DNA from: Opitutia bacterium UBA7374 | GTDB taxonomy: Bacteria; Verrucomicrobiota; Verrucomicrobiia; Opitutales; Coraliomargaritaceae | Reading direction: 5' to 3' | NCBI GenBank assembly: GCA_002469895.1 | Contig: DKOA01000036.1 | Coordinates: forward strand, 50,326-66,265 | Length of the DNA: 15,940 bases | Shown here: in pieces, positions 7,555-14,408 of the stretch | Layout of the letters: every line of letters starts with the position of its first letter | Numbering within the stretch: position 1 is the stretch's first letter | Made by a program: the position numbers and the translations under genes | The notes under the pieces: generated by a model | Told to the model about the DNA's origin: nothing | Database searches by the model: none | Seen by the model: the letters and a program-made list of their open reading frames with translations, nothing else

Positions 7555-7874
7555 TTAATCAGCTCGCCCTCTCCCCTGCGCAAAGCCGAAATGAACGGCT
7601 GCCGATTCTTCAGCTCTGCCGCACCAGTTGCCTGCGCCAGAAAGCCACCCCGTTTCACAGCGTAATCGACTGACCTGCTGAACAGCGCACCATTTTTCCT
7701 GATAAATCATCCACCGAGCCTTTTCGCCCGCACGCAACGTAGCATAGCCATTATCCGGCTGGATAAAAAATTTATTTTACACCGAACGGTTGCTGTAGAA
7801 AGCAAAAATTCCATAATGCGTATATACTTGTTGATCAAAAATTTCGTCCATGTACACAACAGGCGTCAAACATT
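7555..7874. other. 320-bp gap with degenerate ORF-like sequence
   Basis: Between two minus-strand genes, 7555-7737 is GC-rich and open on the minus strand for 60 codons from an ATG, with its TAA directly abutting the next gene's ATG. The frame is also open upstream of that ATG back to a TAA near 7780, and beyond that stop it continues to about 7850. Another minus frame over the same bases is open for about 45 codons ('VKRGGFLAQATG', 'SALRRGEGELIK') and ends in TGA overlapping that same ATG. Neither product is recognised. A dispersed repeat or a frameshifted gene remnant fits better than a functional small gene. The left part, 7741-7874, is AT-rich with no clear feature. Confidence 0.4.
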
Positions 7875-10142
7875 TCAAGGTGTTCGTCCTTCTGGCAGGA
7901 TTCTATAAAATGCGTTTACCCCCGATGGATCTGCATCAATTGACCGATTGGTTCCAGAAGAGATTCCGCTTTCGATGGGCCCAATAAAAAGAGGCGGGGA
8001 AAGACTGTTCGATTTCCAGACACTGTAGAATCCCGTACCGTTGAGGTCAGCCGCTAGACGACCGCCTGAAAACCGAAGATTCGAAATTTCCACCGCTGCT
8101 GGATTCGCTCCTGCAGAATCCTCGACCAGATCAACAGTGACAGACCAAACAGGATATTTTGCCTCAGCAAGAGCACCCGCCTGAATTGTAAGGACATTGC
8201 TATGGTTGTTAAGGGTAATGATTTCCGAAGCCGGGCCTTCTGCACCGCCATTTAGAATCAAAGGCTCGCTGGCATCTGCCCAGCCCAATGCCAGCTTGGT
8301 GAAGACAAGATCGTATCCTGCCGGCAGGCCATTGATGTTTTCCAGCAAAAAGGTGATTGATTCCTGAAAGCCGGAGTTGGCAAAATCATTATCGATTACC
8401 GTACCGCCAGCACCACCATAAACACCCAGCCCGGTACCCTGCGCTTTCAAATGGCTCCGGTTGCAGGAGACTGCCATGTCAAATGTCAACCCGGGAGCAC
8501 TTATCGAAAAGAGACCGGTTATATGGGTCGAAGACTCACTAGTGCCGTCCATAAGCGCGGAGAGAGCTGCTGGTGTCTTGTTGCCGCTTGATCCCGGAAT
8601 CTCGTTCTGAGGAGCGCCATCGACCAGATTGTCATTACCAAAGAAAATGGTAAGGCCATCCCCTCTTGTCCCTACTGCTCCACCGCTCTTATCGAAGATG
8701 AGAGTGGAAAGGGCATCCGGGAAATAGGCTGTTGAATCCACCACATTGGTCGTTTCAACATGTGGTACTGTTGAAAGGTCAAAGAGTTGCCTTTCAACCA
8801 ACTTCCCTGAAGTTGTGCGAAACTCGGTATAGCGCCATTGATTCGACCGTACACTATAGGCCATACCCGGAGAGCGCTTGTATTGAGTCAGGGCCGTTTG
8901 ACGAACCGATGAATCCGCATCCTGCAGGATGGGCATTAGGCTACGACCCTGAGCTGTGTCCGGTATCGGCAGACCCGCCGCCTCGAGCACAGTCGGCATG
9001 ACATCGACAAGTTCGACCATCGAGTAGCTGTGCGCGTCGCGATCTGCAGTCATTGATGCAGGCAAGCGGATAATCAATGGGACGCGGCTGTCGATCTCAA
9101 GCGTAGTGGCCTTGGCCCATTCGCTAAAGTCATCTAGCTTGAAGCCGTGGTCACCCCAAATGATTATAATTGTTTCTTCGTACAGCCCCCGCTCCTTGAG
9201 ATCGTCAATAATCTTTGCGATCTGCGCATCGACATAGCTAGTACAAGCTAAGTAGCCGTGAACCAACTGGCGTGTCAGTGCTTCCGAAGTCGGCTGCACA
9301 ATAGGCGCATAACTGACCGGTTGAGTGTACGTTTCTAGTTCTTTATAGGGACGACTTAAGGTGTATTCCGAAAGCCCGTGTGGCAGATTATCCGGTCCAC
9401 TTAGCGGCAGGGCCAGCGGATTATATAAATCCCAGTACGACTTTGGTGCATTAAACGGGAGATGCGGTTTGGCAAAGCCTACGGCCAGAAAAAAAGGGGT
9501 CTGGGTTTCATGTGTTTGCAGAAAGTCCAATGCTAGATCAGCGGTCTTACCATCGGTATACACATTGTCAGCCACGTCCGCTGCCTCAATCACCGCCCTG
9601 TTCTCGCTATTTTGAGAGTCGTTATACCCCCTCCATGTTGTTTCCTCTTCATCCCAAGAAATACCTACATCCAAACCTAGGCGGGAATCATAGATTTTTC
9701 CATAGGATACCGCCGTATAGCCATGAGCTCGAAACTGCTGGGGGAGCGATACAATACTGGATCCGTCGGAAATATAACTACGCCAGTCACCTCCATAGGA
9801 ATTCCCCATTGCGTAGACGCCTGTTCGATCCGGGTAGGTGCTTGTCATAATGCTTAAGCGTGAAGGACCACAAAGGGGGATCTGGCAGTAGGCACGCTCA
9901 AACACCATGCCCTGTGAGGCGATTGAATCAATAGCAGGACTCTGTATCGGTAGGCGGGCACTGGGACCGCCCATCTGCTCAGCAGCCGTCTCCTCATAGC
10001 AGTTCAGATCAGGTCGCAGGTCATCAATAGCAATGAAGAGCACATTGGGCGAGTCGCCACGACAGATCGCCGTGCAAAATAAAAGCAAAATGATGCATAC
10101 TCTATGCATCATTAAACGACATCTTTTGTTAAATAAATCCAT
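7875..10142 (-). CDS. Secreted iduronate-2-sulfatase-like sulfatase with long C-terminal extension
   Basis: The gene encodes 755 residues. The core (about 31-480) is of the iduronate-2-sulfatase-like branch of S1: Asp40-Asp41 in 'IAIDDLRPDLNCY', formylglycine motif CGPSR with Cys91 followed by 'LSIMTSTYPDRTGVY', 'GFAKPHLPF' with His227, and Asp331-His332 in 'WGDHGFKL'. Residues about 483-755 are an extra region with glycine- and serine-rich beta segments, ending in a short 'GFYSVWKSNSLSP' and 'DADPSGVNAFYRIL' unit that recurs at C-termini of secreted PVC proteins; its role is unknown. Two starts are possible: ATG at 10142 (used here), or the ATG-ATG at 10112, which gives a more typical signal peptide ('MMHRVCIILLLFCTAICRG'). 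Neither has a strong Shine-Dalgarno. The second lies inside a perfect hairpin. The gene is 27 bp after the double-sulfatase gene, so co-transcription is very likely. Branch members act on 2-sulfated or related sugars, but the substrate here is not known. Confidence 0.93.
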   Translation of the reverse strand: MDLFNKRCRLMMHRVCIILLLFCTAICRGDSPNVLFIAIDDLRPDLNCYEETAAEQMGGPSARLPIQSPAIDSIASQGMVFERAYCQIPLCGPSRLSIMTSTYPDRTGVYAMGNSYGGDWRSYISDGSSIVSLPQQFRAHGYTAVSYGKIYDSRLGLDVGISWDEEETTWRGYNDSQNSENRAVIEAADVADNVYTDGKTADLALDFLQTHETQTPFFLAVGFAKPHLPFNAPKSYWDLYNPLALPLSGPDNLPHGLSEYTLSRPYKELETYTQPVSYAPIVQPTSEALTRQLVHGYLACTSYVDAQIAKIIDDLKERGLYEETIIIIWGDHGFKLDDFSEWAKATTLEIDSRVPLIIRLPASMTADRDAHSYSMVELVDVMPTVLEAAGLPIPDTAQGRSLMPILQDADSSVRQTALTQYKRSPGMAYSVRSNQWRYTEFRTTSGKLVERQLFDLSTVPHVETTNVVDSTAYFPDALSTLIFDKSGGAVGTRGDGLTIFFGNDNLVDGAPQNEIPGSSGNKTPAALSALMDGTSESSTHITGLFSISAPGLTFDMAVSCNRSHLKAQGTGLGVYGGAGGTVIDNDFANSGFQESITFLLENINGLPAGYDLVFTKLALGWADASEPLILNGGAEGPASEIITLNNHSNVLTIQAGALAEAKYPVWSVTVDLVEDSAGANPAAVEISNLRFSGGRLAADLNGTGFYSVWKSNSLSPPLFIGPIESGISSGTNRSIDADPSGVNAFYRILPEGRTP
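10089..10113 (-). repeat. Perfect 11-bp inverted repeat at the start region of the sulfatase gene
   Basis: AATGATGCATA (10089-10099) and TATGCATCATT (10103-10113) are exact reverse complements with a three-base loop. On the minus-strand transcript the hairpin covers the tandem AUG-AUG at 10112-10107 and the next codons of the signal peptide. If translation begins at 10112 the start would be buried; if it begins at 10142 the hairpin lies 29 bases inside the coding region. It could control translation, or be a dyad operator in DNA. Confidence 0.6.
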
Positions 10143-10169
10143 ATTGAAAGCTCAGAATCTAAACTCTAA

Positions 10170-13100
10170 TCATTCCAGAACCATCCGTAATCGTATAAAT
10201 GCATTGGTCGCTTCATCCATTTCGTTCGGGTAGCGAATAGTTATTGTCTGGGTGCCGTCTGCATTATAGATCTTTGATTGCATGTATGTGTCCACCGGTG
10301 CGTTACTGTCCCAGAGGTAATTCCAGGTGGTTGATAGGTTGTCATTACCCTCTACGACATAGCGCAGATCGGGAGCATCGAGGCGTCGCCGGAAGCTGAG
10401 TGCGAGGTACTCGCTTAAGGCAGCCTGCTCAAAAACAAGGTTCGGCAAATAATTGTGTATATCTCCACCTGCCGGCACCTTGACCGCATATTCAATCAGG
10501 TTTTCCAGCCCGTTCCCGTCCGCATCCGCTCCGGGTTGTGCTTCCGCCCCCGCATGGCCGGCGGTTGAGATCCAGTCAGAAAATTGGTATCCGTTTAGAG
10601 GCGGCAACAATCCCAGCGTTTGATATTCAGCCGCTTCGTTTTGATAGCTATCAACGCGGTTGTTCGGCAGATCCGCGTCCGACACGTTGTAGAGTTCGAT
10701 ACCCGACTGCACCTGTGGGGCTTCACTCGTCGGCAGATAGGCAGAGAGCTGGGCCTTTTGCGCACTGTAATTTGAATTGCCGGCGAGGTTCGTCCATTCG
10801 TTGGGGTCAGCCTTATTATTATAGAGTTCTTCCGAGCCATCGTGGTAGCGGGTATAGCGCCAATCCGATGAGCGCAGGGTATAATTACCCCGTCCCCAGG
10901 TAGTCATCGCCGGGGTGGTTTTGGGCAGCGTCGGGTCGTCCAGCCAGGGAAGAAGACTGATGCCGTCGAGATAGTCCGGTGGCGTCAAGCCAGACAATTC
11001 TGCCAAGGTTCTATAGAGATCGACCAAACTGACCGGCGCAGAGATCGAGTGCCCGTTGGCATCCCTGCCGCGCGGATCATAGATGATGAAAGGCGAGCGC
11101 GTGGCCTCCTCCCAGAGGGAGAATTTACTAAAGCTTTGCTTCTCGCCGAGGTGGAAGCCATGGTCGCTCCAGAGAACGACAATGGTGTTGCTGGCATACG
11201 GACTGGTAGACAAGGCATCGAGCACGACTCCGACATTGTCATCGGTAAAGGAGATAGATGCCAGATAACCGCGCCGTATCTTCTCCCAGGCGTTATCGCT
11301 TTTTACCGGGATATCGACGTAAAGCTGAGCATTCGCTTGACCGACGAGTGGTACATCGGTCAGGTCACCGGCTAAGATCGGGGGCGCTTCAATCGGGAAA
11401 TCAAAGCGGTCATAGTTGTCAACCGGGGTAACAAAAGGCGTATGCGGAAGAATAAAGCCAACCGCTAAAAAGAAGGGTTTGCTATGGGTCTGTTGAAGAA
11501 TGTCTACCGCCGCGTTAGCAGTTTTTCGATCCCGGAAATCGCCTGCCGGATTGTTTGCCGGTCTAGCGCGAAGACGCTTATTTCCCGGATCATAATACTT
11601 CGGATCATCCACAAGATTGAGCGAATTATCACCGTAGGAAAAATAAACATCCCATTGTTCTGCCGGTTTGTAATCCTTGTCCGGATTATGCCAAACCTTG
11701 GAGTAACCCGCCGTATAGTACCCATTGTTTCGAAAGAATTGCGGCATCGGAAGGAAAGCATTGAGCGCTGCGGTATCCGTGGCATCTAGGTCGATTAGAC
11801 GGTAAAAGGGATACAACCCCGTTGTGGTGGGTTCCGCGCCAAACATGATGGAATTCCTGCTGGGTGAACAACCGGGAGCGGAGCAATGCGCATTGATAAA
11901 GTTGGCACCTAGCACAGCAAGAGAATCCATATTCGGCGTTTTGGTCTGCGGATGCCCGTCAAGAAAACCGACCCAGTCGTTCATGTCGTCAATGCAGAGC
12001 ATGAGGATATTCGGCAGGTTAGCCGGCGGTGGCGGTGGCGGTGGCGGTGTAGAGAGCAAGATGCTATGATATGTCAGGCCAGAGATAAAGGAACCAATTG
12101 GGTCTGCGGTATTGAGAACTGCTGTCAATTCGCTGCTATGGAAAGCTGGTGAACTGTCGAAAGAGCCAATGGGAATGATATGGAGTGGCGCTGTCTTGCC
12201 CGGATCAACCGTCAGGTTGTAAAGGGTGACGGTGCCGTTCCTCCAATCCGCTTCGGTTTCCCCTTTCGTGATCGACAACTCGAGATAAAGGAGGTCGGAG
12301 GAAGAACCCGCTTGATTGCTGGCTCCGAGGCTTGATGCGTCCAACCAAATCCCGGATTGGTTTGTCATCGCACCGGAATCTTCGTAAAAATTTACCCGGT
12401 ACTTTCCTGTACTTGATCGCTTAATCATAGCACTTACTTTTGAATCGTCCGTACCGGTGAGATCTATCCGCATAAGTGTTTTTGTGTTGGATGGCGCCAT
12501 GGCCGATTCAGTGAAGCTGAATGCTGCGCCGAAGCTAAACTGGGTTCCGTTTCCTCCACTAAGCCCAAGCGTGTAGCTCGCCTTTTTCCAACTGGAGCTA
12601 TTGGTAGTTAGCGTCCCGGTGCCGGAAGAATTCACGGAAAACACACCGGAAGGGGCGGTCCAGCCGAGTTGGCCATTTAACTCGCCCGACACGTATCCCG
12701 CCTCATCGCTGAAGTCGATGTTAGTTGACTCTTCAAGAGGATCCGTCTGCGACAGCCCGAACTCGGCGAAGGTGTGCGGTAGGCTTGCAATATAACCGCT
12801 CAATTCCCCTTGCAGAAGAGTCAGACTTGCGTTGTTCAACGGGTCCGAAAATACGTTGGTCTGCTCGTAGGGATCTGCATTGAGGTCGTACAACTGGTCG
12901 GCATCCCAGTAGGACGGATACATCTTCTCAGTTTCATAGTTGTGATGATCGACACCAGACCAGAACACTGGGTTAGGCAAATTCGGAGGATTGTCTGCCA
13001 TCAATTGTGCTACATCCGGCGAGACGCGGTTAGCAATATATTTCCAGTTTCGGGTCACAATGCCACGGCTGTTCTCAGCCTCGATCAGGAGGCTTTCCCG

Positions 13101-14327
13101 CCAATCGACAGGCTCCGCTTGCCCCAGTAACTGGGTCCTAAAGCTACGACCGTCAACAGCCATATCGGCGGGCGGCGTGCCTCCAGCGATTTCAATAAGC
13201 GTACTGGCGATATCGACACTTCCAATCAAGCTGTCAGAGGTAGATTCTTGAATCACCTGTCCCGGCCAGGATGCGATCATTGGAACTTTGGCACCGCCAT
13301 CGTAACAACTGTTCTTTCCACGGCTGGCGTGATCGCTGGTGTAAATCACCAAGGTGTCGTTGCGCAGTCCGAGTGCCTCCAGTTTATCCATGACCGCACC
13401 AACGTAATCATCCATTCGGGTAGCCATGGCATAATCCCGGTTGACCCCGGCGGCATCCGTCCGCGCAAAGACATCGTCCACGGTCGGAAGGACGCCAATC
13501 GGCAGGTCCTCATGGGGAATGATCCCGTTCGAACTCACCCGAATGTCGTAAGTCGAGATATCATTGTAAGAAAAACTATATTGACCATGCGGAACCGGCA
13601 GGGAGCAGTAGAGGAAGAAGGGCTCGCCGGCGGCGTGGCTCTGTTCGATGAATTCTAATGCGCCCTCACACTGCCATTCCAAGTTTACAATGGAATTACC
13701 CCACTCCATGCGGTCAGCGACGTCCCAACCGAAACCATTGAGCAGATAAGCCAAATGAGCACTGTAATGCTCCTGTAATGAATCATTGACGGAAAGTGTG
13801 TGCTCATAAGTGGCGTTAGCCTTGTGATCATCCGAAACTCTATTGGGCAATCCTATACCCGAAGGCATGTTGTGCCATTTTCCGATGATTCCCGTACGGT
13901 AACCGAGAGCCTGAAGCTCTTTTGCCAGATTACTTTCCTCGCGCAGGATAGCCGGTCGCCATCCCAAGGTTGCTTGCGTTCCCGCCGGAAAATGATCCTG
14001 CAGCTCGATTCCACGCGTCGCTAGGCGGCCGGTCAGAAGGTTGTAACGGCTTGGGGTACAAACCGTTGAATTAACATAGAAGCGGGTGAATAACTTTCCC
14101 TCGGATGCCAGAGAATCGATATGCGGCGTCAGTACGTTGGGATCATGGGATTTATTGAAATAGCCCCGATCGTCGGCTCCGCTATGAGTCGGCCAGATGT
14201 TCGTATTGTCGGCCGTGACTCTGATTTCATCCGCGTCCAGATCGTCGGCAAAAATAAACACGATGTTCGGTTTGTTATAACCCTGTACTGCAGCAAACAG
14301 AACAAACATCAGAATCAATTTTTTCAT
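10170..14327 (-). CDS. Giant secreted double sulfatase with proline hinge
   Basis: The gene encodes 1385 residues with two complete sulfatases in one chain. After a signal peptide (1-16), sulfatase 1 (about 18-523) has Asp28-Asp29, CTPSR with Cys90, Lys150/His152 in 'GKWH', His247 in 'VPHGQYS', Asp332-His333 in 'SDHASRGKNS' (Ala334 where Gly is usual), and 'DADQLYDLNADPYEQTN'. Residues about 535-758 form a serine- and threonine-rich beta-sandwich resembling LamG/concanavalin-like domains. A run of eight prolines (761-768) leads into sulfatase 2 (about 771-1200), of the iduronate-2-sulfatase-like branch: Asp780-Asp781, CSPSR with Cys820, 'PHTPF' with His962, Asp1055-His1056 in 'SDHGFHLGE'. The C-terminus (about 1245-1385) has the calcium-binding-like 'ADADGNGLENLIEYA' and a closing beta domain typical of PVC secreted proteins. 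The halves are from different subfamilies, so this is a fusion rather than an internal duplication. Two linked desulfation steps on one polymer are the obvious inference. A GGAAG stretch lies 13 bases before ATG. Confidence 0.93.
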   Translation of the reverse strand: MKKLILMFVLFAAVQGYNKPNIVFIFADDLDADEIRVTADNTNIWPTHSGADDRGYFNKSHDPNVLTPHIDSLASEGKLFTRFYVNSTVCTPSRYNLLTGRLATRGIELQDHFPAGTQATLGWRPAILREESNLAKELQALGYRTGIIGKWHNMPSGIGLPNRVSDDHKANATYEHTLSVNDSLQEHYSAHLAYLLNGFGWDVADRMEWGNSIVNLEWQCEGALEFIEQSHAAGEPFFLYCSLPVPHGQYSFSYNDISTYDIRVSSNGIIPHEDLPIGVLPTVDDVFARTDAAGVNRDYAMATRMDDYVGAVMDKLEALGLRNDTLVIYTSDHASRGKNSCYDGGAKVPMIASWPGQVIQESTSDSLIGSVDIASTLIEIAGGTPPADMAVDGRSFRTQLLGQAEPVDWRESLLIEAENSRGIVTRNWKYIANRVSPDVAQLMADNPPNLPNPVFWSGVDHHNYETEKMYPSYWDADQLYDLNADPYEQTNVFSDPLNNASLTLLQGELSGYIASLPHTFAEFGLSQTDPLEESTNIDFSDEAGYVSGELNGQLGWTAPSGVFSVNSSGTGTLTTNSSSWKKASYTLGLSGGNGTQFSFGAAFSFTESAMAPSNTKTLMRIDLTGTDDSKVSAMIKRSSTGKYRVNFYEDSGAMTNQSGIWLDASSLGASNQAGSSSDLLYLELSITKGETEADWRNGTVTLYNLTVDPGKTAPLHIIPIGSFDSSPAFHSSELTAVLNTADPIGSFISGLTYHSILLSTPPPPPPPPANLPNILMLCIDDMNDWVGFLDGHPQTKTPNMDSLAVLGANFINAHCSAPGCSPSRNSIMFGAEPTTTGLYPFYRLIDLDATDTAALNAFLPMPQFFRNNGYYTAGYSKVWHNPDKDYKPAEQWDVYFSYGDNSLNLVDDPKYYDPGNKRLRARPANNPAGDFRDRKTANAAVDILQQTHSKPFFLAVGFILPHTPFVTPVDNYDRFDFPIEAPPILAGDLTDVPLVGQANAQLYVDIPVKSDNAWEKIRRGYLASISFTDDNVGVVLDALSTSPYASNTIVVLWSDHGFHLGEKQSFSKFSLWEEATRSPFIIYDPRGRDANGHSISAPVSLVDLYRTLAELSGLTPPDYLDGISLLPWLDDPTLPKTTPAMTTWGRGNYTLRSSDWRYTRYHDGSEELYNNKADPNEWTNLAGNSNYSAQKAQLSAYLPTSEAPQVQSGIELYNVSDADLPNNRVDSYQNEAAEYQTLGLLPPLNGYQFSDWISTAGHAGAEAQPGADADGNGLENLIEYAVKVPAGGDIHNYLPNLVFEQAALSEYLALSFRRRLDAPDLRYVVEGNDNLSTTWNYLWDSNAPVDTYMQSKIYNADGTQTITIRYPNEMDEATNAFIRLRMVLE
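12025..12048 (+). repeat. Four tandem GGCGGT hexamers encoding the proline hinge
   Basis: Four exact copies of GGCGGT occur; on the coding (minus) strand they read alternating CCG and CCA proline codons. A gain or loss of one hexamer would change the hinge between the two sulfatase domains by two prolines without a frameshift, so its length could vary between strains. Confidence 0.85.
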
Positions 14328-14377
14328 AGAATCTTAAATTCTTCCGGTAAATATGAATACGTTTCGCTTCTATTGTT

Positions 14378-14408
14378 AGTATACTCACTTCGCTCGAATC
14401 GACTTCAA
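14378..14408 (-). promoter_or_regulatory. Candidate internal promoter before the double sulfatase
   Basis: On the minus strand TTGAAG (14403-14408, overlapping the end of the upstream gene) is followed by TATACT (14378-14383) after 19 bases. The boxes are good but the spacing is long for sigma-70. It would start a transcript about 45 bases before the ATG at 14327, inside the 77-bp gap. Confidence 0.25.

Noticed and set aside
12025..12048. Short tandem repeat as a CRISPR or non-coding repeat array
   Set aside because: The units are six bases with no spacers and lie in frame as proline codons inside a gene.
13248..13658. 136-codon plus-strand ORF opposite the double sulfatase
   Set aside because: Shadow frame; the opposite strand carries conserved sulfatase motifs throughout.
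10170..14327. Double sulfatase as two genes merged by a sequencing error
   Set aside because: The frame is continuous, the proline linker and beta-sandwich between the halves are orderly, and the second half has no signal peptide or start of its own.
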